A stretch of 34,358 nucleotides of DNA from an uncultured Clostridia bacterium (GTDB lineage Bacteria; Bacillota; Clostridia; UBA1381). A model generated the notes under the pieces. That model did no database searches. It was not told the DNA's origin and was given only the letters and a program-made list of their open reading frames with translations. Both the position numbers and the translations under genes were made by a program. The stretch's first letter is position 1, and every line of letters begins with the position of its first letter. Positions 25,424-33,265 of this stretch are shown here, one piece after another. The stretch is taken from the NCBI GenBank assembly GCA_944390495.1, contig CALXQE010000053.1, positions 1 through 34,358 of the forward strand. The letters run 5' to 3'.

Positions 25424-26200
25424 TTGGAAAAAGATAAGGATATAATCGAAATTATAGTCGATGACATTCCTGATGATATTGATATTTTAAACGGTGTTAT
25501 TTCTGAAACGGACGAGATTTTTGAAGAATCTTTTGCTGATGATGAATCCGAAAAAATCGAAACTGAAAATGATGGTATTAAAGAAAAATTACGTACACTT
25601 GTAATAGACTTTAAAAATTTTTCTAATGTATTTTTTATAGTATCATCTTCTGTATGTGTACTCATTATTATAGCAGCCTTTATTTTAGGTATTGTATTGC
25701 CAAAAAGTGACAGCTTTGTAGCTAATAGCCTTGCCTCTCTAAAAGAAAGTGACGAGTTTTACATTGAATCAAAGACTGAAAATTCAGATTTAACAAATGA
25801 AGTGGCTGAGCTAAATGTGTTACTTGAAGAAAAGAGAAATGACCTTGAAATGTTTAACCAATCAAAAACAAGTCTTGATAAAATAACAGAAGAAAATAAT
25901 CAACTTACAGAAGAACGTGACAATTTAAAAAGTGAGGTTTCATCTAAACAAACTGAACTTGACAGATTAAACGCACTATATACTAATACTGTACAAACAA
26001 CAGTCACTCTTACTTCAGGAAGATACACCGTAGGAGAAAATATTGCTCCCGGCACTTATACTGTCACAGGTACAGGAAGTATTGCTATCGGTCAATCAAG
26101 AATAAACGCAACTCTTGACTCTACTGGAAAAGAATATACATTAAATGATGGTGAATCAATAAAGATTGACGGCAGTGCTAAATTTATATTGAAGCAGTAA
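25424..26200 (+). CDS. Membrane-anchored coiled-coil protein with C-terminal beta domain (paralogue 1)
   Basis: About 258 aa, unknown function. A very acidic N-terminal cytoplasmic part (about 1-60) precedes one transmembrane helix (about 68-90, FFIVSSSVCVLIIIAAFILG). A long coiled coil follows (about 105-190), then a C-terminal domain of about 65 residues with the phrase SGRYTVGENIAPGTYTVTGTG, shared with the next gene and seen in other Firmicute surface proteins. I choose TTG at 25424, because GAGGTG ends seven bases upstream; the TTG at 25418 would be one base from it. It lies 15 bases after ispE with no terminator between, so it probably extends the OLE-isoprenoid transcript. Confidence 0.75.
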   Translation: MEKDKDIIEIIVDDIPDDIDILNGVISETDEIFEESFADDESEKIETENDGIKEKLRTLVIDFKNFSNVFFIVSSSVCVLIIIAAFILGIVLPKSDSFVANSLASLKESDEFYIESKTENSDLTNEVAELNVLLEEKRNDLEMFNQSKTSLDKITEENNQLTEERDNLKSEVSSKQTELDRLNALYTNTVQTTVTLTSGRYTVGENIAPGTYTVTGTGSIAIGQSRINATLDSTGKEYTLNDGESIKIDGSAKFILKQ

Positions 26201-26213
26201 AGGAGTGTAAAAT

Positions 26214-26825
26214 ATGACTTCAAAAAAGTTTTATATTGCCTTAATTGCATTTATAACCGTTTTATTAGCTATTATAACGTTTATATTGGGATTTAGATAT
26301 AATTCTACCTCTTTAGCGAAAGAACTGCTTACACAGGAAATTTCGCTGCTTGAAGTTGGTACGTCTGAAATGCAAGTTAAGAAAGACGAACTTAATAATC
26401 AAATTTCCGATATAAATACAGAATTAAGTACGGAAGATACAATGAACAACTATTATATGGAGTATTACCAAACACGTGAAGACCTTCAAACGGAGATTGA
26501 AGATTTAAAAAAGCAATCACAGGAACTTGACTCCAAAATAACTGAAATCAAAGGACAAACTGATAATCTGACTACAGCTGATGAAACAGAAGGCAAATCA
26601 TATTCTCTAAAATCAACAAAAACATATTCCTGTCCAAATGATATACCAGCCGGACGATATAAAGCACAAGGCACAGGTACGATTATTGTAAGTTCAAGCG
26701 GTAAAACAAGGATAAATGAAAATCTCGGTGTAGCCTTTGATAACACCTACACATTTAATCTAAATGAAAATGAAAAAATCAAAGTAAGTTCTGACACAAA
26801 AATAACCGAAATAAAGGAGAAATGA
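26214..26825 (+). CDS. Membrane-anchored coiled-coil protein with C-terminal beta domain (paralogue 2)
   Basis: 203 aa, unknown function. One N-terminal transmembrane helix (about 7-27, IALIAFITVLLAIITFILGF), an extracellular coiled coil (about 35-120), then a C-terminal beta domain with CPNDIPAGRYKAQGTGTIIV, clearly similar to IAPGTYTVTGTG of the preceding protein. It lacks the acidic N-terminal part of its neighbour. ATG behind AAGGAG, 13 bases after the upstream gene. The pair probably arose by tandem duplication and may form one complex at the cell surface. The ABC-F gene starts three bases after its stop. Confidence 0.75.
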   Translation: MTSKKFYIALIAFITVLLAIITFILGFRYNSTSLAKELLTQEISLLEVGTSEMQVKKDELNNQISDINTELSTEDTMNNYYMEYYQTREDLQTEIEDLKKQSQELDSKITEIKGQTDNLTTADETEGKSYSLKSTKTYSCPNDIPAGRYKAQGTGTIIVSSSGKTRINENLGVAFDNTYTFNLNENEKIKVSSDTKITEIKEK

Positions 26826-26828
26826 GTT

Positions 26829-28313
26829 ATGTCAATGATCCGAGTCGAGAATCTCACCTTTGCCCACTCATCCAGTTATGATAATATTTTTGAAAATGTC
26901 AATTTTCAGATTGATACAGACTGGAAACTTGGATTTATAGGAAGAAACGGCAAAGGAAAAACAACTTTTCTAAATCTTCTACTGGGGAAATACGAATATC
27001 ACGGAAACATATTGTCTTCGGTACAATTTGATTATTTTCCATATCCTATCAATGATAAAAACAGATTAACTTCAGATATTCTCTCAGAAGTCTGTCCAAT
27101 GGCTGAAGAATGGGAACTGTTAAGAGAACTATCTTATCTGGAAGTCACAAAAGATGTTCTCTGGAGATCTTTTTCAACACTTTCCAATGGAGAACAAACT
27201 AAAGTTTTGCTTGCAGCACTTTTTTTGAACAATGATCATTTTTTGCTTATTGATGAACCGACAAACCATTTGGATACAAAAGCAAGAGAAACTGTTTCAG
27301 CATACTTAAAAAGAAAAAAAGGATTTATTTTAGTATCTCATGATCGTTATTTTTTAGATGGCTGTGTCGACCATATCCTATCTATCAATCGGTCAAATAT
27401 AGAAGTTCAAAACGGAAATTTTTCTACTTGGTTTACCAACTTCCAACACCAGCAAGAATTTGAACTAACTCAAAATGTAAAATTAAACAAAGAAATCGTT
27501 CGCATGAAGAAAGCTGCTCAACGTAGTAAAAGCTGGTCCGACGAATTAGAAAAGACAAAGAATGGAGCACGTATTAGTGGTGTTAAAGCCGACAAAGGTC
27601 ATATCGGACATAAAGCAGCTAAGATGATGAAACGCTCAAAATCTATTGAAATGCGACAACAACGAGCAATCGCAGAAAAGTCCAGTCTCCTTAAAAATTT
27701 GGAGATTATAGAAGATTTGAAGATTACTCCATTACCGTATATTTCAGACACCTTAGTTACTTTATCTGATGTTGTACCGATTTTCGATAGACAAAATATT
27801 TGCCAACCCATCTCATTTGAAGTAAAACAGGGAGATCGTATTGTTCTTGAAGGCAAAGATGGTTCTGGAAAAACCAGTCTTCTGAAGATGTTGATCGGAC
27901 AACCAATAAAACATTGTGGCACTATTACAATCGGATCAGGACTAATATTATCCTATGTACCACAGGATACTTCACACTTAAAAGGCTCTTTATCAAAGTT
28001 TGCAGAAATAAGTCATATTGATGAAAGCTTATTTAAAGCAATATTACGAAAAATGGATTTTTCACGCTTACAGTTTGAAAAGAAAATGGAAGATTTTTCA
28101 GATGGACAAAAGAAAAAAGTGTTAATCGCAAAAAGTCTATGTGAGCAAGCACATCTATATATATGGGATGAACCTCTCAACTATATCGACATTTATTCTC
28201 GAATGCAAATTGAAAATCTAATAAAGGAATTTTCTCCTACCATGGTTTTTGTAGAACATGATCTCGCTTTCAGAAATACAATTGCGACAAAAACAGTGTG
28301 TATTTTTAAATAA
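26829..28313 (+). CDS. ABC-F ribosome-protection ATPase, Lsa-like
   Basis: 494-aa soluble twin-ATPase without membrane segments. First ATPase: GRNGKGKTT (38-46), signature LSNGEQ, LLIDEPTNHLD. A basic linker with MKKAAQRSKSW follows. Second ATPase: GKDGSGKTS, signature FSDGQKKKV, Walker B IWDEPLNYIDIYSR. The opening phrase, short second Walker B and length are those of the Lsa/CplR-type ABC-F family, which displace lincosamides, streptogramin A and pleuromutilins from the ribosome; actual resistance cannot be read from sequence. ATG with AAGGAGA eight bases upstream. Last plus-strand gene of the run; no insertion sequence or attenuating leader peptide is visible. Confidence 0.87.
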   Translation: MSMIRVENLTFAHSSSYDNIFENVNFQIDTDWKLGFIGRNGKGKTTFLNLLLGKYEYHGNILSSVQFDYFPYPINDKNRLTSDILSEVCPMAEEWELLRELSYLEVTKDVLWRSFSTLSNGEQTKVLLAALFLNNDHFLLIDEPTNHLDTKARETVSAYLKRKKGFILVSHDRYFLDGCVDHILSINRSNIEVQNGNFSTWFTNFQHQQEFELTQNVKLNKEIVRMKKAAQRSKSWSDELEKTKNGARISGVKADKGHIGHKAAKMMKRSKSIEMRQQRAIAEKSSLLKNLEIIEDLKITPLPYISDTLVTLSDVVPIFDRQNICQPISFEVKQGDRIVLEGKDGSGKTSLLKMLIGQPIKHCGTITIGSGLILSYVPQDTSHLKGSLSKFAEISHIDESLFKAILRKMDFSRLQFEKKMEDFSDGQKKKVLIAKSLCEQAHLYIWDEPLNYIDIYSRMQIENLIKEFSPTMVFVEHDLAFRNTIATKTVCIFK

Positions 28314-28346
28314 GTTTCTAATCTGTCCACATGAATATATATCTCT

Positions 28347-28379
28347 TGGCGGGTAAATCTTCAATGTACTTACCCGCCA
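28347..28379. terminator. Convergent hairpin between lsa-like gene and dehydrogenase gene
   Basis: Perfect 10-bp inverted repeat TGGCGGGTAA (28347-28356) / TTACCCGCCA (28370-28379) with a 13-base loop, placed between two convergent genes. Neither strand has a proper T-tract after it, so it may be a weak or Rho-assisted terminator or an mRNA-end stabiliser. Confidence 0.5.
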
Positions 28380-28387
28380 TATAGATG

Positions 28388-29353
28388 TTATGGTGTATTT
28401 TTACTTAAATCAACTCTGTTACGCTTACCGCCCATGAAGAACGTTTCAATATTTTTAACTATTTCGTTCATACATCTTACACGTGCCTCATAAGCACCCC
28501 ATGCCATGTGAGGTGTAAAAATCACATTATCACGATTTAAAATTCTATTATATGGACTGTCATTTGTCATAGGCTCTTTAGAGTACACATCTATTCCCAG
28601 TCCGCCTATTTTACCGTTTTCTATTGCTTCTGTTAACACTTCTTCGTCTGCAACAGCACCACGTGATACATTTATAAATATAACGTCATCTTTCATCATA
28701 GCAATGCGTTTTTTATTTATCATTCCTTTTGTTTCACCGGTAAGAGGAACATGAACCGATATAATATCAGACTTCTTGCAAAGATAATCAAGGTCAACGC
28801 AGTTGTAGCCATCTACGACTCTATGAGGATTTACAATTACGTCCATGCCGAACGCAGCTGCAAGTCTTGCTACCTGTCTTCCTATATTACCAAGTCCTAT
28901 TATTCCCCACGTCTTACCTGTAATTTCGTTAAAATAGGGTTTTAAATGATTTTGTACACCGCCAAGTGTATATTTTCCGTTCTTTACATATCTGTCAAAT
29001 TGATACAAATTCGTTGACAATGCCAATGCCATAGATACAGTAACTTGTGCAACTGAATCTGTCGAATATCCCTTTACATTGCACACACCTATCTCATTTT
29101 TCCAGCAGTAATTTATGTCTATATTATCATAACCTGTTGCAGTGACACAAATTAGCTTCAATTTTTTGGCAAATGGCAAATTACTTTCATCAAGTTTAAT
29201 TTTATTTACAATGATTACATCTGCATCTTTAATTCTGTCATTAAGCTGAAGTGGTGATGTAGTCGGGTATACTTTTAATTCACCGAATTTCTCAAATACT
29301 GAAAACTCTATATCATCACCCAATGTTTTTGCATCAAGGATTACTACTTTCAT
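28388..29353 (-). CDS. D-2-hydroxyacid dehydrogenase (NAD(P)-dependent)
   Basis: 321 aa of the D-isomer-specific 2-hydroxyacid dehydrogenase family, close to glycerate/hydroxypyruvate reductases. Nucleotide motif GLGNIG (153-158), catalytic Arg231 (NVSRGAVAD), Glu260 (YSKEP) and His282 (TPHMAWG), in the right order. After the Rossmann second strand it reads VNPHR where NAD enzymes usually have an acidic residue, which may indicate NADPH use; this is inference. Substrate is not determined; a role in glycerate or lactate-type metabolism beside pfkA and pyk is plausible. ATG with AAGGAGG about nine bases upstream, three bases after the thioesterase stop. Confidence 0.88.
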   Translation of the reverse strand: MKVVILDAKTLGDDIEFSVFEKFGELKVYPTTSPLQLNDRIKDADVIIVNKIKLDESNLPFAKKLKLICVTATGYDNIDINYCWKNEIGVCNVKGYSTDSVAQVTVSMALALSTNLYQFDRYVKNGKYTLGGVQNHLKPYFNEITGKTWGIIGLGNIGRQVARLAAAFGMDVIVNPHRVVDGYNCVDLDYLCKKSDIISVHVPLTGETKGMINKKRIAMMKDDVIFINVSRGAVADEEVLTEAIENGKIGGLGIDVYSKEPMTNDSPYNRILNRDNVIFTPHMAWGAYEARVRCMNEIVKNIETFFMGGKRNRVDLSKNTP

Positions 29354-29356
29354 TTC

Positions 29357-29785
29357 TTAATCCTCCTTATACACAAGCTCGCTGAGTTTTTCCCATACAT
29401 CAGGATGTGATTTTTTCAAATTAATCGGCATAAATTCACGGTTTACAAATCCATGAGCAGTTCTGCCTGTTGTCATAAGCTTTCTTTCAGGGAGTTTATA
29501 AACTTCATAAGTAAACTCGCATCTTGCAACCGTTAATTTTGTAAGGCGACATTCAATTTCAACTTCATCCTCATATTTTAAACCATAATAATACTTAGCA
29601 CCTGTTTCAGTAAGAGGAAGAAGTATTCCCATATTTTCCATTTCTGTATAGCTTATACCGCTTTTTTTAATAAAGTCAGTACGTGCAACTTCAAACCATG
29701 GGTAGTATCTTGAATGATGAACTATCCCCATCATATCAGTTTCCGCATATCTTACAGTCAGATACGATTTACTTACAAATGACAT
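29357..29785 (-). CDS. Acyl-CoA thioesterase, hotdog fold (YbgC/4HBT family)
   Basis: 142 aa. The N-terminal phrase VRYAETDMMGIVHHSRYYPWFE contains the catalytic Asp17 and the family's HHxxY pattern; later EVEIECRLTKL and FVNREFMPIN fit the hotdog thioesterase fold. It would hydrolyse acyl-CoA or another acyl thioester; the substrate is unknown. ATG with AAAGGAAG upstream, 21 bases after pyk; its last codons hold the ribosome site of the dehydrogenase gene. Part of the pfkA-pyk operon. Confidence 0.9.
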   Translation of the reverse strand: MSFVSKSYLTVRYAETDMMGIVHHSRYYPWFEVARTDFIKKSGISYTEMENMGILLPLTETGAKYYYGLKYEDEVEIECRLTKLTVARCEFTYEVYKLPERKLMTTGRTAHGFVNREFMPINLKKSHPDVWEKLSELVYKED

Positions 29786-29806
29786 TTATATCGCTTCCTT
29801 TTCAAA

Positions 29807-31561
29807 TTATTCTATTACTTCCGCACCTGAATAAACAAGTCCTCTTTTTGCGTCCATTGTAATTGTTGTACCGCTTTTTAGTACCTTAGTAGCTCCTGCC
29901 GCTGCAACAATTACAGGTATATCCAACGCAGCTGCAAGAACTGTTGCATTATTTGCCTCGCCCATTTCTTCCGAAATTATTCCTGCTGCCTTTTTAAGTG
30001 TACTAATCATATTCTTTGTAACGTTATTTGTTACAACAATATCTCCTTCACGGAAATTCTTTTTAAGCTCTTCTTCACTTGTTGCAACACATACATTTGC
30101 TGTTGTACTTATATTATCAAGCCCTTTACCACTTACCAATATATGTCCGACAAGGTGTACCTTCATAATATTGGTTGTTCCTGCAACTCCCATAGGTGCA
30201 CCGCCCGTAATTACAACAAGATCACCATCTTTAATTAGCCCTGTTTTCTGGGCGCATTCAACTGCATGATCAAACAGTTCATCAGTATTGCTTCTTGCTT
30301 CGCTCATAATAGGAATTACACCCCATGAAAGATTTAATATGCGTCTTGCCTTTGGACTTAGTGTCGGTGCAATAATCGGACATGACGGTCTGAATTTCGA
30401 AAGCTGCATTGCAGTACCGCCTGAATAGGTAAGTGCTATTACAGCCGAAGCATGAAGGTCATGTGCAGTTGTACATGTCGCATGGCTTATCGCATTTGTG
30501 ACATCCATACGTGAATCAAAATTTATTCTTGCCAAACGTTTTACATAATCTATATCATTTTCCGTTCTCTCTGCTATTGACGCCATCGTCTTAACTGTTT
30601 CAACAGGATACTTGCCTATTGCCGTTTCTCCTGACAGCATTATTGCACTTGTACCGTCATAAATTGCATTTGCAACGTCTGTTGCCTCTGCTCTTGTAGG
30701 ACGTGGATTTCTTATCATTGAATCAAGCATTTGTGTTGCTGTTATAACAACTTTTCCTGCTCTGTATGTCTTTTTGATAAGTCTTTTCTGTATTACAGGC
30801 AAGTCTTCCATTGCTATTTCAACACCCATATCACCTCGTGCAACCATAATACCGTGTGTTTCTCTTATAATATCGTCAATATTATCAACGCCTTCTGCAT
30901 TTTCAATTTTAGCAATAACACCAATATTACGTCCACCGTTATCACGAAGAAGCGTTTTAATTTCCTTTACATCTGCCGCTGTTCTTACAAATGACGCTGC
31001 AATAAAATCAACATCCTGTTTAATACCAAACAAAATATCATCAATATCTTTTTGACTCATATACGGCATAGATAGTGATACATTAGGTACATTTACACCT
31101 TTTTTGTTAGAAACCACACCACCGTTTTTAACTTTACAAAGGATTCTTTTGCTCTTAACACTCATGACCTCCATTTCAATAAGTCCGTCATCAATAAGTA
31201 TTCTGTCACCTACTTTAACGTCCTTAGGAAGATCTGCGTATGTTATAGAAACTTGATTTTCATCACCTTCAACATCATCTGTACAAAGGGTAAATTTTTG
31301 TCCCTCTTTAAGTTCAACCTTACCCTCTTTAAATTCCTTAACTCTTACTTCCGGTCCTTTTGTATCAAGCAGTATTGCAACCGGCATATCAAGTTCTTCT
31401 CTGATTCTTTTTATTCTGTTAATACGTTCAAGAGCCTCTTCATGCGTTCCATGGGAAAAATTAAGTCTTGCAACATCCATACCGCTTAGCATTAATTCTC
31501 TTAACACCTCATCATTATCCGTTGCAGGGCCCATCGTACAAATAATTTTTGTTCTTCTCAT
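29807..31561 (-). CDS. pyk: Pyruvate kinase with C-terminal PEP-utilizer-like extra domain
   Basis: 584 aa, the length of Firmicute pyruvate kinases that carry an extra C-terminal domain. Core: RRTKIICTMGPATD, LNFSHGTHEEA, ILLDTKGPEVRVK, MVARGDMGVE, TATQMLDSMIRNPRPTRAE, SGETAIGKYP. It turns PEP and ADP into pyruvate and ATP. In the extra domain the usual Thr-Ser-His of the phosphohistidine-like motif reads Ala536-Asn537-Asn538 (GEANNATVL), so the His is missing. The start is ATG 31559-31561 with AAAGGAG eight bases upstream; an in-frame ATG at 31685-31687 would use the leader region as coding and is rejected. A structured RNA element precedes it. Confidence 0.95.
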   Translation of the reverse strand: MRRTKIICTMGPATDNDEVLRELMLSGMDVARLNFSHGTHEEALERINRIKRIREELDMPVAILLDTKGPEVRVKEFKEGKVELKEGQKFTLCTDDVEGDENQVSITYADLPKDVKVGDRILIDDGLIEMEVMSVKSKRILCKVKNGGVVSNKKGVNVPNVSLSMPYMSQKDIDDILFGIKQDVDFIAASFVRTAADVKEIKTLLRDNGGRNIGVIAKIENAEGVDNIDDIIRETHGIMVARGDMGVEIAMEDLPVIQKRLIKKTYRAGKVVITATQMLDSMIRNPRPTRAEATDVANAIYDGTSAIMLSGETAIGKYPVETVKTMASIAERTENDIDYVKRLARINFDSRMDVTNAISHATCTTAHDLHASAVIALTYSGGTAMQLSKFRPSCPIIAPTLSPKARRILNLSWGVIPIMSEARSNTDELFDHAVECAQKTGLIKDGDLVVITGGAPMGVAGTTNIMKVHLVGHILVSGKGLDNISTTANVCVATSEEELKKNFREGDIVVTNNVTKNMISTLKKAAGIISEEMGEANNATVLAAALDIPVIVAAAGATKVLKSGTTITMDAKRGLVYSGAEVIE

Positions 31562-31599
31562 AGTCAATTCTCCTTTATAATTTTTTCCCATTCTTTTTA

Positions 31600-31678
31600 T
31601 CTGCCGCATGGCAGAATATAAAAGGCAGACAATTTCTGACTTACAGCATCGTTGCCGTAAATCAAATTTATCTGCCTT
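31600..31678 (-). promoter_or_regulatory. Structured RNA element between pfkA and pyk
   Basis: On the minus strand an outer stem AAGGCAGA/TCTGCCTT (plus 31671-31678 with 31622-31629) encloses a 14-bp hairpin with an ACGA loop (plus 31635-31666). A second hairpin, TCTGCC-ATGC-GGCAGA, follows (plus 31600-31615). The GGCAGA and TCTGCC segments occur twice each and can swap partners, as in attenuators. The first stem ends with TTTTATATT, so partial termination or RNA processing is possible. Function unproven. Confidence 0.5.
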
Positions 31679-31686
31679 AATTTCCA

Positions 31687-32664
31687 TTATACTGACAGTT
31701 TCTTTGCCAAATCAACAAGATACTGTGGAAGTTCCTTTGTCATATTAAGACCTTCTTCAATGTCCACATCAACAATTTCATGCTTTTGCATACATACAAT
31801 TCTGTTCTGCTTACCCTCAAGAAGAAGTTCAACAGCTCTTCCGCCCATTTCACTTGCCACAACTCTGTCACGTACAGTAGGGCTGCCGCCTCTTTGAACG
31901 TGACCTAAAATAGTTGCTCTTGACTCAATACCTGTCTTTTCTTCAATTTCCTTTGCCATATCAATAACACCGCCGACACCCTCAGCGACAATGATAATTG
32001 AATGTTTTCTACCCCTTGATTTACTTTCAAGAATAGGACGTAATATGTCCTCATCAAAGCTCCATTTTCTTTCAGGTACCAAAACAACCTCTGCACCACA
32101 TGCAATACCTGCCTGAATAGCAATATATCCGGCAGCTCTTCCCATTACTTCAATAATAGAACATCTTTCGTGGCTTTGTGCTGTATCACGAATTTTATCG
32201 ACAGCATCCTTAACTGTATTAAGACATGTATCGTAACCAACTGTATATTCACTGCAGCTTATATCATTATCAATAGTACCAGGAAGTGCAATAGTAGGAA
32301 GACCTGCTGCACATAAATCCTTAGCTCCTCTAAATGAACCGTCACCGCCAATAACAATAAGTCCGTCAAGACCAAATACCTTTGCAATCTCAACTGCCTT
32401 CTTCACACCTGCCGGTTCTTTAAATTCAAGACATCTTGCAGTTTGAAGCACAGTACCGCCTCTTTGTAATATTTCTGAAACAGAACGTGCATTCATTTCA
32501 ACAAGCTCTCCGTTTATAAGACCGTTATATCCTCTTCTAACACCGAAAACCTTTAGTCCGTAATATGAACCTACTCTGACAACGGCACGAATTGCCGCAT
32601 TCATTCCCGGTGCATCTCCGCCGCTTGTTAAAACTCCAATAGTTCTTACATTTTTATTCTCCAT
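31687..32664 (-). CDS. pfkA: ATP-dependent 6-phosphofructokinase
   Basis: 325-aa bacterial PfkA. Visible: IGVLTSGGDAPGMNAAIR (ATP site), RRGYNGL, GGDGSF, LPGTIDNDI (catalytic Asp region), EVMGRAAGYIAI and HVQRGGSPTVRDR. It phosphorylates fructose 6-phosphate, the committed step of glycolysis. The start is ATG 32662-32664 because GGGAGG lies about nine bases upstream; earlier in-frame starts overlap the upstream 67-aa gene and its ribosome region. Followed by pyk after 125 bases holding a folded RNA element. Confidence 0.96.
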   Translation of the reverse strand: MENKNVRTIGVLTSGGDAPGMNAAIRAVVRVGSYYGLKVFGVRRGYNGLINGELVEMNARSVSEILQRGGTVLQTARCLEFKEPAGVKKAVEIAKVFGLDGLIVIGGDGSFRGAKDLCAAGLPTIALPGTIDNDISCSEYTVGYDTCLNTVKDAVDKIRDTAQSHERCSIIEVMGRAAGYIAIQAGIACGAEVVLVPERKWSFDEDILRPILESKSRGRKHSIIIVAEGVGGVIDMAKEIEEKTGIESRATILGHVQRGGSPTVRDRVVASEMGGRAVELLLEGKQNRIVCMQKHEIVDVDIEEGLNMTKELPQYLVDLAKKLSV

Positions 32665-32686
32665 ATTTCTCTTACCTCCCACAGTA

Positions 32687-32890
32687 TTAGAATAATTCAT
32701 TTTCAAATATTATATCCTGTGCCGTTTCAAGCTCAGTATCAGGAACAAGTACTTCATAGCACTCACCATCTCTGTTAGTACTGCAATGTTCAGCTGAGCG
32801 TAATTTTGAAATCACCTTATTATCATAAAGTACATTTCCAAGTTTTTTTGCCGTTTCCATTGACTGAGTGACATATACTACAATCCACAT
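32687..32890 (-). CDS. Small conserved-looking protein of unknown function
   Basis: 67 aa, starting MWIVVYVTQSMETAKKLGNV and containing a CSTNRDGECYEVLVPD region. It has a beta-alpha-beta look, like small 'signal transducing' or DUF2007-type proteins, but I cannot assign it. ATG at 32888-32890 with GGAGG eight bases upstream. It lies 26 bases after mtrB, and the pfkA ribosome site directly follows its stop, so it is a real, translated member of the mtrB-pfkA-pyk operon. Confidence 0.72.
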   Translation of the reverse strand: MWIVVYVTQSMETAKKLGNVLYDNKVISKLRSAEHCSTNRDGECYEVLVPDTELETAQDIIFENELF

Positions 32891-32916
32891 ACTAAAAAAC
32901 CTCCAGTTACAGACGA

Positions 32917-33132
32917 CTACTGTCTTTCATCAGACGTAAGTTTTCCGTGCTTTGTGTATATTTCAGCTGCACCGTTGATTTTTATAGCTGATGTAACCTC
33001 TGTAAACTGTGCAATATACACTTCACCCTTATCAAGCTTCTCTGTATGGTGAAACTTAGTGTCCTTACCTCTTGTAAGACCGATGATATTCACACCGTTC
33101 TCCAAGGCTTTAATTATAATATAATCGTCCAT
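32917..33132 (-). CDS. mtrB: TRAP-like trp RNA-binding attenuation protein
   Basis: 71 aa, strikingly like Bacillus [37 protein letters not shown] and TSAIKI are near-identical blocks. TRAP forms an 11-subunit ring that binds tryptophan and then wraps G/UAG-repeat RNA to terminate trp operons. The Trp-site residues (Thr20, Thr25, Gln42, Thr44 here) are kept. RNA-contacting Lys32 and Lys51 are kept, but the position of Bacillus Arg58 is Asn53. ATG at 33130-33132 has GAGG eight bases upstream; the adjacent ATG at 33133-33135 is an alternative, and longer in-frame starts overlap the promoter. No trp gene, anti-TRAP or folate gene is in the window; it heads an operon with pfkA and pyk. Confidence 0.92.
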   Translation of the reverse strand: MDDYIIIKALENGVNIIGLTRGKDTKFHHTEKLDKGEVYIAQFTEVTSAIKINGAAEIYTKHGKLTSDERQ

Positions 33133-33181
33133 CATCAATACCTCATTTCGGCAATTTTGAAAAAATAACATACTCTTAAAT

Positions 33182-33210
33182 ATAATATAGCATTTTTGTT
33201 GATTTTTCAA
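33182..33210 (-). promoter_or_regulatory. Promoter of the mtrB-pfkA-pyk operon
   Basis: On the minus strand TTGAAA (plus 33205-33210), 17 bases, TATTAT (plus 33182-33187). It lies between the dnaE stop and mtrB, so the glycolytic genes need not depend on dnaE transcription. Confidence 0.72.
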
Positions 33211-33265
33211 GAGTAAATCCATTAAAATATAAATTTTTAACTATGCAATGTTTTGGTTATTTTTA

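Noticed and set aside
31562..31687. N-terminal extension of pyruvate kinase from the ATG at 31687
   Set aside because: The extra 42 residues resemble no pyruvate kinase N terminus, have no ribosome site, and are encoded by the folded spacer; MRRTKIICTMGP is the normal start.
33133..33222. Longer TRAP frame starting at 33222
   Set aside because: The additional residues would be encoded by the -10 region and leader; the ATG at 33132 has a GAGG site and gives normal TRAP length.
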